Source: JAJFUG01 sp964473155
GTDB lineage: Bacteria; Gemmatimonadota; Glassbacteria; GWA2-58-10
Direction of reading: 5' to 3'
Assembly: GCA_964473155.1 (NCBI GenBank)
Contig: CAYYNT010000008.1
Location: forward strand, 35,423-99,422
Length of the DNA stretch: 64,000 bases
The notes under the pieces were generated by a model that was not told where the DNA came from, did no database searches, and saw only the letters and a program-made list of their open reading frames with translations. The position numbers and the translations under genes were made by a program. This document shows, in pieces, positions 8,907 through 21,400 of this stretch (within the stretch, counting starts at the first letter, position 1; the number at the start of each line of letters is the position of its first letter).

Positions 8907-9101
8907 GGACCCTCCCATGATAAAAATGACATGAAAAAGCGAGCGCAACCGGCGCTCCATAACTGATTCAAGATAATAGTTTCCCGGCCGGCCCGCCGCA
9001 AGGGGCATCCCGGAGAATCAGGCGGCTGGATTCGGATGATTCCAAAGGCGGGAGAGGCTTCAGGATAAACGGAAATGTGACTATGTCAGAGAAGCCTTTT
9101 A

Positions 9102-9130
9102 TTGACAGGAAGTTAACCCGGTAATAATAT
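9102..9130 (+). promoter_or_regulatory. Sigma70-type promoter of the sensor kinase operon
   Basis: A perfect TTGACA (9102-9107), 17-base spacer and TAATAT (9125-9130) lie in the 413-bp gap 8907-9319, oriented toward the kinase. This would give a leader of about 185 nt. A second TTGACA at 9261-9266 with TAATGA 15 bases later could serve a start at 9320 but not one at 9284. No other feature is seen in this gap. Confidence 0.5.
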
Positions 9131-9319
9131 GGGACTGTTTGCCAGTCAGCCTTTTGAGGCCAAGGCATAGCTTAGATAACGGGAAAAGAATTTCATTGCC
9201 GCCTGTGTCAGCCCCCGGCGGCAGGCGTCGAAAGGCAAGCAACCGGCGTTCGATAACCGGTTGACACGGCCTGATCCGAGATAATGAAATCTGACTCGTC
9301 AGACTCCCCGGAGCGTCCC

Positions 9320-12300
9320 ATGCCCCGCAGTGCCCCGGAACATTTAATCTGGCTTCGTCTGCCGGCGCTTGCGGCATTCTTTCTTGTTTTTTTCAACGGT
9401 GTTTCTCTGGGCCACCTTTCGAGCAACTGGCGGTTTTTCGAGGTGTCCGATGGCCTGATGGAGCCCTGGTCCAGCTTCGTGACCGTGGGGCGCGACGGGA
9501 AGGTCTGGGTTTCGCACGGCGGCGTCAAGCGCATGAGCTGCATAACCGGCTCGGCGGACCAAAACGGACTTTACGTTACAGGCATCCCCAGCTCTGGGGA
9601 CGACCTCAAGGTCCTTGAAAGCCCCTCCGGAAAGCTCTGGTCTCTTTTTTCCAATGGCGTGCAGATTCTCCAGGACAGTGTCTGGCAGCAATTCAAAGTC
9701 GCCGATATCGTGAATGAATACCCCGCCGACCAGCTTGTGCGCAGGCTTATCCCGTTCCTTGTCTGCGGAGATGATGAAATCCTGTATCTGCTGCCCGGCA
9801 GTCTGAAACTGTTCTCATACCCGGACCAGACGGCAAGGGTGCTGCTCGAATCCTCGGTCGCCGGGCTGGGGCGGTTCAACGACATGGCCCAGGCCCGTGA
9901 CGGCTCCGTATGGCTGGCCTGCGAGCGTGGAATGGCGAAAATCAGGATCGCGGGTGGACGCGCGGTGCTGGTGGAGGCCAGGTATCCGTTGAAAGAAAAC
10001 GGGCTGGGGGGCCTGAGATACCCGGTCGAGGGTGAGAATGGCCTGGTGGCTGCCGTGGTAAGAATGCCTGGCGAATCTGCATCGGGGAAGGCTGTTTGCC
10101 TGGAAAACGGCCGCTGGCAGACTCTTAAGACGGATAAAAACGATGTGGTGCGCTGCTGGCCCGATACGGACAAGGGATTCTGGCTGCTCAGGGAGGGCAA
10201 CCGGCTGTCATACCTTCGTGGCGGCCTGGAAAGGCCGATAGAACAGACCGGGATGTTAGCGGCCGAGCTGCGGGATGTTGCAGTCGAGCCGGACGGCGTA
10301 TTCTGGATGACGACCAGTCACGGGGTGATACGCTATTCCCCGGCGATCTGGAGAACCCCCTTCGCCATCGGGGACCTCAGGCTGCGGGTGCATTCAATGC
10401 TCGAGGACCGCCCGGGGAGGGTCTGGTTTGCCGCCGGCGAATGGCTGCTGATGAATGAGGGGGATGTCTGGAAAAGATACCGTCTTCCCCAAGGACTGAG
10501 CACGCAACCATATTTCACCCAGTCGATCTGCAGGCTTGGGGATGGGCGGATAGTCATGGGAACTATCCCCTACAATCATTTCCTGCTGGCATTCGATCCG
10601 GTTGCGGAGGATTTTCAGCAGATAGCCTACATCAATTCCGAGCCGGAGGCTGACAGCAATGCGAACCGCTACATCGGCCTGGTTGCTCCCGGAACCGGTG
10701 GACGCCTTCTGGTGCAGACTCTCGACGCCCCTCAGTCATCGAGCTACAGGATCGAGGAGTTTGACGGGCGTTATTTCCGCAAAATCCTGGACCGCGGGAC
10801 CGGCTGGCAGCTCGGCAACCTTAGATATCTGCTGGAAACATCCGGCGGCAGGCTCTGGATCGCCGGGCAGTCCGAGCGCGTGGCAGGGGTCCTGGACAGC
10901 ACGGAGTTTAATTATGTGGAGGCCGGTCCGGATGTGCTGGACAACAGTTTTTTCTGCATGTGCGAGCTGGAGCCTGGCCGGATCTGGGTCGGCGGACGGC
11001 ATGGCATCTGGGAGCTGAAAGACGGGGCCTGGAAAACCGTGCGCACGGGGCTGGCCAGTGTCCGTTCGATCCAGCGCGGGGCGGAAGGCAGAGTCTGGGT
11101 CGCCTCGGGCAATGGGGTGCATCTTTTCGAGGACGGGTCGTGGGTCGACTACACGGAAGCGGACGGGCTTCCGAACACCGCGGTCTTCAGCATCCTCGAG
11201 GACAGCCGCGGACGGGTCTGGGCCGGGACAATCCAGGGAGTCTCGCTTTACCATCCCGAGGCGGACCGCGAAGCTCCTGAAACTTTTATACCGGAACACA
11301 AAAATCCGCGCGAGGTCTCGCCTGAGGGTGGAGTCACTATTTTCTTCAACGGATTCGACCGCTGGAAACAGACCCTCCCGGAAAGGCTGCTCTATTCCTA
11401 CCGCATGGATGGATCGGACTGGTCTGTCTACCGTCCCGGCAATACTGTCGAGTTCCGGAGCATGGAGGCCGGACCGCACAATTTCGAGGTGCGGGCCATG
11501 GATGTGAACCGGAACGAAGACCTGACCCCGGCATCCTTCGAGTTCACGGTCCTCCTTCCCTGGTACAAGGAGACCGGTTTCCAGGTGGTGACCGGCCTGA
11601 GCGCCCTGATCATACTGGGACTGCTGGGCTACGCCCTGCACAGGCATATCAACCTGGAACACCTGGTGATTCACCGGACGAACGACCTCCGCGAGGCCAA
11701 CCTGAAACTCGAGGAAAACATAGCGGAACTGAAGAAAACCGGCGATCAGCTCCGCTGCGAACATGCCAGGCTGGAGCTGAGCCTCAAATACAAGAGCCTG
11801 CTGACCGAAATCGCCTCCGGACTCAATACCCCGGCCACCACAGGAGAGGAGCTGCTGAGAATCCTGGAGATACTGGCCCAGCGTATCTCCCTTGACAAAG
11901 TGAGCTTGCAGAACCTGACTCCCCTGAACAACGAGGTCAACTGGCCGACCCTTCTGCTTAACGCGGCCGAGAAAGCCTGGAGCGACCCGTCCCGCCCGGC
12001 GGATATCCCGCCGGCTTCGCTGGTCTGGGCCGCGGCCCGCGACTGGTGTGTCGTGTTCGAACCCGGTCATCCCGGCGACCCGGAATGGGGGGAGTGGTTT
12101 GCCAAACGAGACATGGGCGCGGCCTGCATCTTTCCGGTGACGACCCGCGGGGTGATCGACGGGTTGATTATTTTCAGCCGCAACAATCCCTCTGACTGGC
12201 TGGTCGAGGAAGTCGATCTGCTCAAGACCGCCTGTGATATGATAGTCAACGCCTGGCTGCGCTATTCCAACTCCTGCGCCATGATCGAGGCGGAGAAGCA

Positions 12301-13051
12301 GCGCGCCGACGCGATGCAGATGGCCGAACGCGCCTCCAGGCTCGCCTCGATAGGCGTGATGGCCGCGGGAATCACTCACGAGATCAATCAGCCGCTTAAC
12401 GACATCAAGGTGACCGCCGACAGCGTCCTTCTCTGGGACAGCCGGAACAAGGGCCTTCTGCCGGAGGAGTTCAGCGGCTGGCTGCGCTCTATTTCGCGCA
12501 GCGTCTCACGGATCGACGGGATAATCCGGCACATGCGCTCCTACTGGGTCCCTTCGCAGCAGCAGAAACAGGACGAGATCGAGGTGAATGCCGCCGTGCG
12601 CAGCGCGCTTTCCCTTATCGGCCGTCAGCTCACGAATCACGGCGTCCGGCTGGCCCTGAACGCCCGGGAAACCCTATTGATTGTCCGCGGCAACCGGGTG
12701 CATCTCGAGCAGATTGTGCTTAACCTTGTGCTTAACGCCATGCATGCCCTGGATGATAGCGGGAAAAGCGAGAAAAGAATCGAGGTTTCGCTTTTCCGCG
12801 ATGAGTCGCGGATCTGCCTGGAGGTGAGCGACAACGGGACCGGCGTGCCCGAGGAGGACGGGGAAAAAATATTCGACCCGTTCTATTCGACGCGTAAACC
12901 CGGCGAGGGAATGGGGCTGGGGCTGGCCATAGTCAAAAGGTTTGTCCATGGATTTGCCGGGAAAATAAGTTTCTGGAACAACGAGTCGGGCGGAGCGACA
13001 TTCCGGATCGAGATGCCTGTATCCGATCCATCCACCGTTCAGGAGAGCTGA
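9320..13051 (+). CDS. Propeller-type sensor histidine kinase (Reg_prop / Y_Y_Y / GAF / HisKA / HATPase)
   Basis: 1243 residues if it starts at ATG 9320 (GGAG six bases upstream); an ATG at 9284 adds 12 residues. A signal anchor is followed by a long extracytoplasmic two-component-regulator propeller (about residues 30-640; repeats such as RVWFAAGEW and RVWAGTIQGVSLY), a Y_Y_Y domain (RLLYSYRMDGSDW, GPHNFEVRAMD), a membrane helix near 755-775 and a short coiled coil. A GAF domain follows (about 830-985), then HisKA with the phospho-His in THEINQPL (about 1020) and a HATPase with SDNGTGVP and GMGLGLAIVKRF. There is no receiver, so it must signal to a separate protein; the NtrC-type regulator one base downstream is the obvious partner. 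In Bacteroidetes this architecture senses polysaccharide fragments as hybrid systems; here the response domain is split off. Confidence 0.9.
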   Translation: MPRSAPEHLIWLRLPALAAFFLVFFNGVSLGHLSSNWRFFEVSDGLMEPWSSFVTVGRDGKVWVSHGGVKRMSCITGSADQNGLYVTGIPSSGDDLKVLESPSGKLWSLFSNGVQILQDSVWQQFKVADIVNEYPADQLVRRLIPFLVCGDDEILYLLPGSLKLFSYPDQTARVLLESSVAGLGRFNDMAQARDGSVWLACERGMAKIRIAGGRAVLVEARYPLKENGLGGLRYPVEGENGLVAAVVRMPGESASGKAVCLENGRWQTLKTDKNDVVRCWPDTDKGFWLLREGNRLSYLRGGLERPIEQTGMLAAELRDVAVEPDGVFWMTTSHGVIRYSPAIWRTPFAIGDLRLRVHSMLEDRPGRVWFAAGEWLLMNEGDVWKRYRLPQGLSTQPYFTQSICRLGDGRIVMGTIPYNHFLLAFDPVAEDFQQIAYINSEPEADSNANRYIGLVAPGTGGRLLVQTLDAPQSSSYRIEEFDGRYFRKILDRGTGWQLGNLRYLLETSGGRLWIAGQSERVAGVLDSTEFNYVEAGPDVLDNSFFCMCELEPGRIWVGGRHGIWELKDGAWKTVRTGLASVRSIQRGAEGRVWVASGNGVHLFEDGSWVDYTEADGLPNTAVFSILEDSRGRVWAGTIQGVSLYHPEADREAPETFIPEHKNPREVSPEGGVTIFFNGFDRWKQTLPERLLYSYRMDGSDWSVYRPGNTVEFRSMEAGPHNFEVRAMDVNRNEDLTPASFEFTVLLPWYKETGFQVVTGLSALIILGLLGYALHRHINLEHLVIHRTNDLREANLKLEENIAELKKTGDQLRCEHARLELSLKYKSLLTEIASGLNTPATTGEELLRILEILAQRISLDKVSLQNLTPLNNEVNWPTLLLNAAEKAWSDPSRPADIPPASLVWAAARDWCVVFEPGHPGDPEWGEWFAKRDMGAACIFPVTTRGVIDGLIIFSRNNPSDWLVEEVDLLKTACDMIVNAWLRYSNSCAMIEAEKQRADAMQMAERASRLASIGVMAAGITHEINQPLNDIKVTADSVLLWDSRNKGLLPEEFSGWLRSISRSVSRIDGIIRHMRSYWVPSQQQKQDEIEVNAAVRSALSLIGRQLTNHGVRLALNARETLLIVRGNRVHLEQIVLNLVLNAMHALDDSGKSEKRIEVSLFRDESRICLEVSDNGTGVPEEDGEKIFDPFYSTRKPGEGMGLGLAIVKRFVHGFAGKISFWNNESGGATFRIEMPVSDPSTVQES

Positions 13052-13052
13052 G

Positions 13053-14501
<1,449 letters not shown>

Positions 14502-14762
14502 TAACGATTTTCTGGTGCTCCCGCCTGGCCGCTCCGGCGGATTTTCATCCGGTCAATAATCATTCGCTGGATGAATATCAGCCACTTCTGACCTCGAAGA
14601 TTATCCGCAATAACGCGCTATTTACTTGATTATCAATCAGTTCTCCTAATTGTCACCCTGCGGTACAATCCTTGTTAGTATCCTCTCCCGAACGAATGTC
14701 TTTATTCTCGCCCGCTGCAATCGGCTTCCAGTTATTCACCCTCGGATCAACCGGAACGGTGA

Positions 14763-15194
14763 ATGGACAGAATACTCCCGACAGCCCCGAAAATCCTTCT
14801 GATCGATGACGACCGCTCGTTCGTCGAAAAAGCCGGCCGTTTCCTGCGCATGCACGGATTCTCGGTCAGCACGGTCACGAACCCGGCCCGGGCGCTTGAC
14901 GCCTGGCGCGCCGGATCGTTCCAGGCGGCGGTGACTGATATCAACATGCCCCAGATGAGCGGGCTGGACCTTCTGCCCGCCCTGCTCGACCGTGACAGGC
15001 AGGCCCGGATAATAGTCCTGACCGGCATGTCCGATGAGGAAACGCGCAACCAGGCCCTGTCGCTGGGCGCGGCCGGTTTCCTCACCAAACCGCTCGACCT
15101 TAACGTCCTTGTGGAACATTTGAACAGACTGCTGGATGGCACGAACGGGACGGGGCAGTCTGACAGAGGAGATGGAACGGCAGACAGGACGTAA
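14763..15194 (+). CDS. Stand-alone receiver-domain response regulator
   Basis: 143 residues consisting of a single receiver domain: acidic pocket IDDD (14-17), phospho-Asp59 in TDINMPQMSG, Thr87 in LTGMS and Lys109 in LTKPLD, then a short polar tail (GTNGTGQSDRGDG) with no output domain. It lies 261 bp after the NtrC-type gene and about 90 bp before the TonB receptor. It may act as a phosphate sink or adaptor for the propeller kinase. The ribosome site is weak (CGGAACGG). Confidence 0.88.
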   Translation: MDRILPTAPKILLIDDDRSFVEKAGRFLRMHGFSVSTVTNPARALDAWRAGSFQAAVTDINMPQMSGLDLLPALLDRDRQARIIVLTGMSDEETRNQALSLGAAGFLTKPLDLNVLVEHLNRLLDGTNGTGQSDRGDGTADRT

Positions 15195-15287
15195 AACGGC
15201 AGCTTACAACCGGGGGAGGGAAATGCCTATGTAGCTGAAACGTACAATTGCAGTTGCGTGAACTCCTTCATCCTTTCGGGGGAACAT

Positions 15288-18200
15288 ATGCAGCATACAA
15301 AGTTGAGCCGTATCCTGAAAACCGTGCTGGCCGGGCTCGTGCTGACTGCCGCGAGCCTGTCGGCGCAGATTTCGACCGCCAAGGTGGAGGGCACGGTGCG
15401 CGACAAGGACACCGGCAATCCGCTTCAGGGCGTGCAGGTGATCATCGAGGGGACGCGGCTGGGTAATATCACCAACGCGGACGGGTATTATTTCATCCTG
15501 AACGTGCCGCCCGGACGGCGGAATATCACGTTCAATTTCACCGGCTACCAGAAGACCACGGTCGCCGAGCAGCTCGTGCTGGCCGGCCAGACCATAACGG
15601 TCAACGCCAACCTCAGCAGCACCGTGGTCCAGATGGAAGGGATCACGGTCGAGGGCGAGAGCGAAATCCTGGCGCCGCGCGACAACACTGTCTCCAAGTC
15701 CCGCCTGACCGCGAATAACCTGACCGAGATGCCGGTGACCGTGCTCGAGGACCTGATGGCCCAGCAGCCCGGCGTTGTACTGGGCGGCAGCGACGCCCTG
15801 GCCCGCGGTTTCCGGATCCGCGGCTCGCGTATCGGCCAGGAAGTGATGATGGTGGACGGGATGCCGGCGAAAAACCAGACCGCCCTGATAAACCGCTCCG
15901 ACGGCGGCAGCCTCACCCCGGAAAACGGCGCCCAGGGGCAGGACACCTCGCCGCTCGAATTCTCTCCCGAGTCGGTCGAGGAGATCGATATAATCACCGG
16001 CGGGTTCCAGGCCGAATACGGCAACACCCAGGGCGGCATCATCAACATCGTCACCCGTGAAGGCGGCCCGGATTTAAAAGGCTCTGTCCGCCTCACCACC
16101 GACCAGATGAACGCCCGCACCGCCGACTACGGCTACAACCAGCTCCGCGCGAATATCGGCGGCCCGGTTGCCCTGGTGCCGAACCTCTATTTCCATGCTT
16201 CCGGCGAGATACAGGGCCAGGCCGACCGCTCTCCGACCCATGCGGACGAGGGTTTCCGCGGGATCAACCAGCAGTTCGTGGACTATCTGAACGGCGCCGT
16301 GGCCAATGACCCGGTCCTGGGGCTGCGCAAGCCGGCCTACACACTGGACATGTTCAAGACCGGCCGCGAGTTCTACGCCACGCGCACCGGCGGGGACGCC
16401 TCGCTGTTCTCTCCGGGCAACCCGGTGCGCCTGCCCGGCAACTGGGGAGACCGCACCCTGGCCAGCGGCAAGTTCACCTACAGCCCCTTCTCCAGGCTGA
16501 AAATAATCGCCACGGACCAGTGGAGCCGCAACCAGTACGCCTATCCGATCGGGCCTGGCGGCAACGGCAACTATTTCCAGACCGGTGTCATCGAGCGTGA
16601 AAACACAGCGATCTGGGAGAATGCGTGGGGACGCAGCCCGTTCTTCCGAAACGATCCGAACCGGACCGAGCTTTTCATCGCGCAGAGCCATGCCCGCCGT
16701 GTCCGGGCCAACAATATGCTGTTCGGCGGCGACTGGGATTTCCTGCGCCGCGCCGACAAAAACGCCATGTTCCAGTTCCGCTACAGCCGCTTCCGCACCA
16801 ATGAAATCGCCACATCCATGCAGGCCGCGGATTGGAAGCGCGAAAGCACGATACTGGGCTGGAGCGTGCACGACGTGCGTTTCGAGGCCGAACGCTACCC
16901 CAACCGCGAAATTCAGCAGGGCTCCGAGGTCCTGGACTGGTATCCGGATGGCAGCTTCGAGAACCATATCGGCGAGCGCTACGAAACTCCTTTCCTGGTG
17001 GACACCTACGAGGTCTATAACCTTCAGTACCGCTACAGCCGCGAGTGGCAGAACAACTATAAGGCTGACATAGACTTCCAGTGGAACCGTCAGAACCGCG
17101 CGAAAATGGGCGTGCAGATATCGAACTATGACAACGACCTTTTCCGTGTCCGCCAGCACACCACCAAGCGCAACGAGCTGGGAGAATTCCAGTACGAACC
17201 CAGGATGTACGCGGCTTACCTGCAGAACCGCACTGACCTGGGCGATTTCGTTTTCGACTACGGCGTCCGCTGGGACCAGTTCCAGCCCGTGGACAACTGG
17301 GGCATCAACCAGAGCGACCCGTACGGCGAGGATGTAAGCCCGAACACCTATACCGAGATTTCGCCGCGTTTCGATGTCGGCTTCCCGGTTACGGACAAGG
17401 CGCAGCTGCGGTTCAGCTACGGCGCGTTCACCCAGCTTCCCAGTTTCAACGTGATGTTCAACTACCAGGAGTACGGCGGCAGCGCCAACCCCGGCGGCCT
17501 GGGATTCAGCCGTACGGACGCTTTCGAGTCAGGCCTGAGTTACCTGGTCAGCAACAACATGGTCCTCGACCTGGTGGCCTACTATCGGGACATCAACGGC
17601 GACGTATCCACCAATTCGTATTTCATCGACTACTGGCAGTGGCACACTCAGCAGAGGATACGTGACTGGCGGAGCGGCTACACCAACCGTGACAACGGCA
17701 ACGTCAAGGGTTTCGACCTGACCCTCAAGAGGCGCTTCGCCAACAACTTCTCCTACAACCTGATGTACACAATGCAGTTTGTCCGCACCACGGGCGATGC
17801 CGAGACCGGCGGCAGCGACTATGACGCCGCCTCGAACTCGATCTATGTCCCGCCCAGCGAACTCCGTCCTTCCGCCGGGGACCAGACGCACAAAATGACC
17901 GCGCAGTTCAACTACCAGGTCCCGCGGGACGTGCAGGCCGGAAAGTGGCTCTCCCCGGTGCTGCGTGATTTCAGCGTATTCGCGATCTACCAGCTCAACA
18001 GCGGCGACCCGAGCGGCAACGCCCCCGGCGTGCCGTCGGCTTACCGCGGCCGCTGGTACTCCAACCTGGACCTGCGCCTGAACAAGACGATCAGCCTGGG
18101 ACGGACACGCAACGTGCAGGTGTTCGCCGAAGTTTTCAACGTGCTCAACCGCAAGAACAAGTACGCCTACCCCAGGGACTACAGGCTCGAAAGCTATCTG

Positions 18201-18419
18201 CATGTCACCGGCGGGGTGGACCTGCGCTGGGATCAGTTGGCCGAGGCTGACTGGGAACGGCGGGCGCGGTTCCAGGCCGATTTCAACGGCGACGGCATCC
18301 TGACCGATGAGGAGGCCGCCATGGGCGCGCTGGCCAACTCGGTGATGATGAACACGATGGACAAGCGTAACTGGGGCGCCGCCCGGCAGATTCGCGCCGG
18401 CTTTGATTTCAGCTTCTGA
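15288..18419 (+). CDS. TonB-dependent outer-membrane receptor with carboxypeptidase-regulatory-like N-terminal domain
   Basis: 1043 residues from the ATG at 15288 (GGGGG five bases upstream); a GTG 30 bases earlier is less likely. A signal peptide (to about residue 24) is followed by a CarboxypepD_reg-like/CNA-B-type domain (VEGTVRDKDTGNPLQGVQV, NADGYYFILNVPPG), a plug domain (LEDLMAQQPGV, GFRIRGSRIGQEVMMVDG) and a beta-barrel ending in a terminal aromatic (AGFDFSF). Just before the last strand is DFNGDGILTDEEA, an EF-hand/dockerin-type calcium loop, which is unusual in such barrels. It probably forms an operon with the NPY-type secreted protein and the PorV-like protein, ended by the terminator at 23089. 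The substrate is unknown; SusC-like oligosaccharide uptake is possible but no SusD is present. Confidence 0.9.
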   Translation: MQHTKLSRILKTVLAGLVLTAASLSAQISTAKVEGTVRDKDTGNPLQGVQVIIEGTRLGNITNADGYYFILNVPPGRRNITFNFTGYQKTTVAEQLVLAGQTITVNANLSSTVVQMEGITVEGESEILAPRDNTVSKSRLTANNLTEMPVTVLEDLMAQQPGVVLGGSDALARGFRIRGSRIGQEVMMVDGMPAKNQTALINRSDGGSLTPENGAQGQDTSPLEFSPESVEEIDIITGGFQAEYGNTQGGIINIVTREGGPDLKGSVRLTTDQMNARTADYGYNQLRANIGGPVALVPNLYFHASGEIQGQADRSPTHADEGFRGINQQFVDYLNGAVANDPVLGLRKPAYTLDMFKTGREFYATRTGGDASLFSPGNPVRLPGNWGDRTLASGKFTYSPFSRLKIIATDQWSRNQYAYPIGPGGNGNYFQTGVIERENTAIWENAWGRSPFFRNDPNRTELFIAQSHARRVRANNMLFGGDWDFLRRADKNAMFQFRYSRFRTNEIATSMQAADWKRESTILGWSVHDVRFEAERYPNREIQQGSEVLDWYPDGSFENHIGERYETPFLVDTYEVYNLQYRYSREWQNNYKADIDFQWNRQNRAKMGVQISNYDNDLFRVRQHTTKRNELGEFQYEPRMYAAYLQNRTDLGDFVFDYGVRWDQFQPVDNWGINQSDPYGEDVSPNTYTEISPRFDVGFPVTDKAQLRFSYGAFTQLPSFNVMFNYQEYGGSANPGGLGFSRTDAFESGLSYLVSNNMVLDLVAYYRDINGDVSTNSYFIDYWQWHTQQRIRDWRSGYTNRDNGNVKGFDLTLKRRFANNFSYNLMYTMQFVRTTGDAETGGSDYDAASNSIYVPPSELRPSAGDQTHKMTAQFNYQVPRDVQAGKWLSPVLRDFSVFAIYQLNSGDPSGNAPGVPSAYRGRWYSNLDLRLNKTISLGRTRNVQVFAEVFNVLNRKNKYAYPRDYRLESYLHVTGGVDLRWDQLAEADWERRARFQADFNGDGILTDEEAAMGALANSVMMNTMDKRNWGAARQIRAGFDFSF

Positions 18420-18474
18420 GCTGCGGCTGCGGAAAGCGTTCAGCCGTAAACAGCCGACAAGCAGGAGACCTACT

Positions 18475-21400
18475 ATGCGAATAAGCAGGAAACTAAATCT
18501 TATCCCGGCCCTGGCCGCGCTGCTCTGCCTCGCGGCAGGAGCGCTGCAGGCCGAAATGCTCCAGCAGCGGGTCCCGCGCGGCAACAACGCGGGACTGGGT
18601 ATCGGGCGGCTCACTGGCGGAGGCTGGGCCGGACCGTGGTACTCCGCGGTCAACAACACGATCCAGTACCCCACCGGATCGGGAAACATGATTTACAACG
18701 ACTGCGGCGTGGTGACCTACATGGTCACCCGCGACTCCAGCGGCGCCGATCTGTCCCCGAGCGACACGATCATGCCGCCGGACGGCGGGCCGGGCGTCGT
18801 GTTCCTCCATGCCTCGGCGTATAACTACGACGAGGTGATGGCGATCGCCGCCAGCGAGCCCAGCCTCGGAAAGCTGGGGGATGTGCCTTACAACCGTGTC
18901 TGGTCCTCGCTCGACGCCAGCGAGCTGGAACAGTGGCCGACAGAAGGCCGCTGGGGACGCTCGGCCTCCGGCGAGCCGATGCTGCACGGGGCGGAAACCA
19001 TGTTCGTGCATTACGGCGACGTGGCCACCACCTACGGCTACGGCGCGCCCGCGGGCATGTACTCCGGGTACTCGTTCTTTTTCCTGGATTACGGCGAAAG
19101 CGCGGACATGGTCTATATGAACATTCATTTCCAGAACGTGTCCGAGTACCTGCAGTACAACTCAGTCGCCAACTACAAGCGAATCGGCGCGAGATACCCC
19201 GACGGCTACACCTTCTTCGGGGCGATCTTCATCCCCTTCATGCGCCAGGTTGGTTTCGGCAGCAACAGCAACAACGCCGGCTGGTCCTACCACCCGGCCA
19301 AGGAGATTTTCGGCTACTGGTGCAAGTCGCCCACGATCAGCAGTTTCAGCCCGCAGGAACCGCCGCTGATTGCTTATAAGGTTTTGAAAGCTCCCTCGAT
19401 CAACGGCGAGACGGCCGTGCTGGTGAACGCGCATGTCGACTCCAACACCGAATTCGGCGTGAATGCCGCATGGGGCGTGGTGCGCGCCAATTTCGGCAGC
19501 AAGGATCGCTACAAGTACAGCATGGGCGCTGATCCGCACCAGTACACCGCCGACCGGATCAACCCCTTCACCGGCCGTCAGCTTATCTTCTGGCCGGGCC
19601 TCGTCCTGCCCACGGACACGCGCTACAACCAGTGGCTCTGGGGCCTGGGCGGCGGCAGCCTTCAGGCCGCTCTGACTCCGATCTACGGCGAGGTCCACAA
19701 CATAGCGCCGCGCGACACGGTCAGCCTGGACATGGTGATGATGTTCAGCCCTCCCGGCGTAAAGCCGCTGGTGGCCCCGACAGCCGATATCGCCAATATC
19801 GACGCGCCGGTCATGCAGCAGGCCATGGCCCCGCTGGAGCGCCGCGCCGACGTGGCCAGGACAGTCTATGACGGCGGGTTCGTGCTGCCCGCCACGCCCT
19901 CCGCTCCCCTGGTGACAATAGTGCCTGGCGACCGCCAGATCACCCTCACCTGGAGCGATGTGAACCTGCGCACCCCGGACCCGTACTACGCTTTCCTGCA
20001 GGCGAATCCGGAGCTGGACCCGAACAAGGTTTACCGGGAATACGATTTCGAGGGCTACCGCCTGTACCGCAATTTCGTGGGGCCCAACAACGCGCATTCC
20101 GAGAAGATTTTCGATTGCAGCCTGACTGCCAACAACCTGCAGTTCTACTACGTGGACAAGTACGACAACGACCGTCCGTACTACCGTCTGCGTAACGGCC
20201 TGCGTGTCTGGTACGCGCTGGTTCCCTACGACAGAAACTACGATGTCGCCACGGGACTGGTGTTCAACCTGCCGGATACCGCCAGCGCCAAGACCTGGAA
20301 CCGTCCCGGCGAGTCCGGCCTCTACACCGTGGTCCCGCGCTCGGAAGCCTCGAATTTCAGGGCCGCGGGGGTGGAAGGCGAGATAACCTTCCAGCCCGTG
20401 GCAGGCGACCCGATCTTCGAGCAGAGCTATCCACTGGCCGCGGACAGCGCCTCCAGGACCCTGATCGACCCGCCGGTGTACCTGGCCCCCTCGGCGGATT
20501 TCGTGTTCACTCCGGTGATCGCGGAAAAGATGACCACGGCCCGCAACCTTAACATACAGGCCACCGGGAACCGTATCACCGGCAGCGGAGTGACTGAGCC
20601 GTACGCCTGGCGGAAATTCAGTTTCACCGATGGCAGCTACGCGCTGGACTCGAAGGAATTCACGGTGCGCCGCCGCGCCCAGTCGGTTACCAACGCCGTG
20701 ATGAAATTCAACGGCCCGACCGACAACGACGGGCAGCTCTACGCCCTGGACGCCGATTTCGAGTATCTGACCAACGGCGACTACCGCACCGGCCTGTACC
20801 AGAAGATGAATATCGGCGCATTCACCGGGTCCTCGGACACGGTCATGGCCTACGGCACGAACACCTACAGCACCAACGCCACCACCAGGAGCTATCCGGC
20901 GGGCGGCTACACGCCTTCGCACCCCGGCCAGATAAGGGCTGGACGGTTCACCCTCACCTGGGTGGACGCCGGTTCGGGCAACCTGACCCTGAACGTGAAG
21001 GACGTCACCCGCGACAAGAGCCTGGATTTCGTGGAGTTCCCGGACAATTACGGCTGGGGTTTCGTCACCAGCAATAATTTCACCACCCTCTGGAGCGGCA
21101 CAGGCACGCTGTATTCCGACATGCTGGCCAACAAGCCCTTCGCCGACCGCACGGTGAAGATGGTCAGCGCGCTGCCGGCCTCCAACACCACCGAGTTCGG
21201 AATCTGGGTCAACGGGCAGCTCTGGGCCGTGCGCGGCGCGCGCTCGATCACCATGCCCGCCGCGGGCACGGTGTTCACGCTGGACAACGCGTTCGGCTCC
21301 TGGAGCTCGAATTACAAGACTTTCACCCAGGTTCCCGATCCGCCGTTCCCCGGCGATGCCTGGAAGATAGCGATCAGTCCCTCGACCCTGAAAGCCGAGG

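Noticed and set aside
15195..15287. Possible sigma54 -24/-12 promoter upstream of the TonB receptor
   Set aside because: The only GG-N10-GC spacing found lacks the conserved flanking bases (TGGCAC...TTGC), so it is not convincing despite the adjacent NtrC-type activator.
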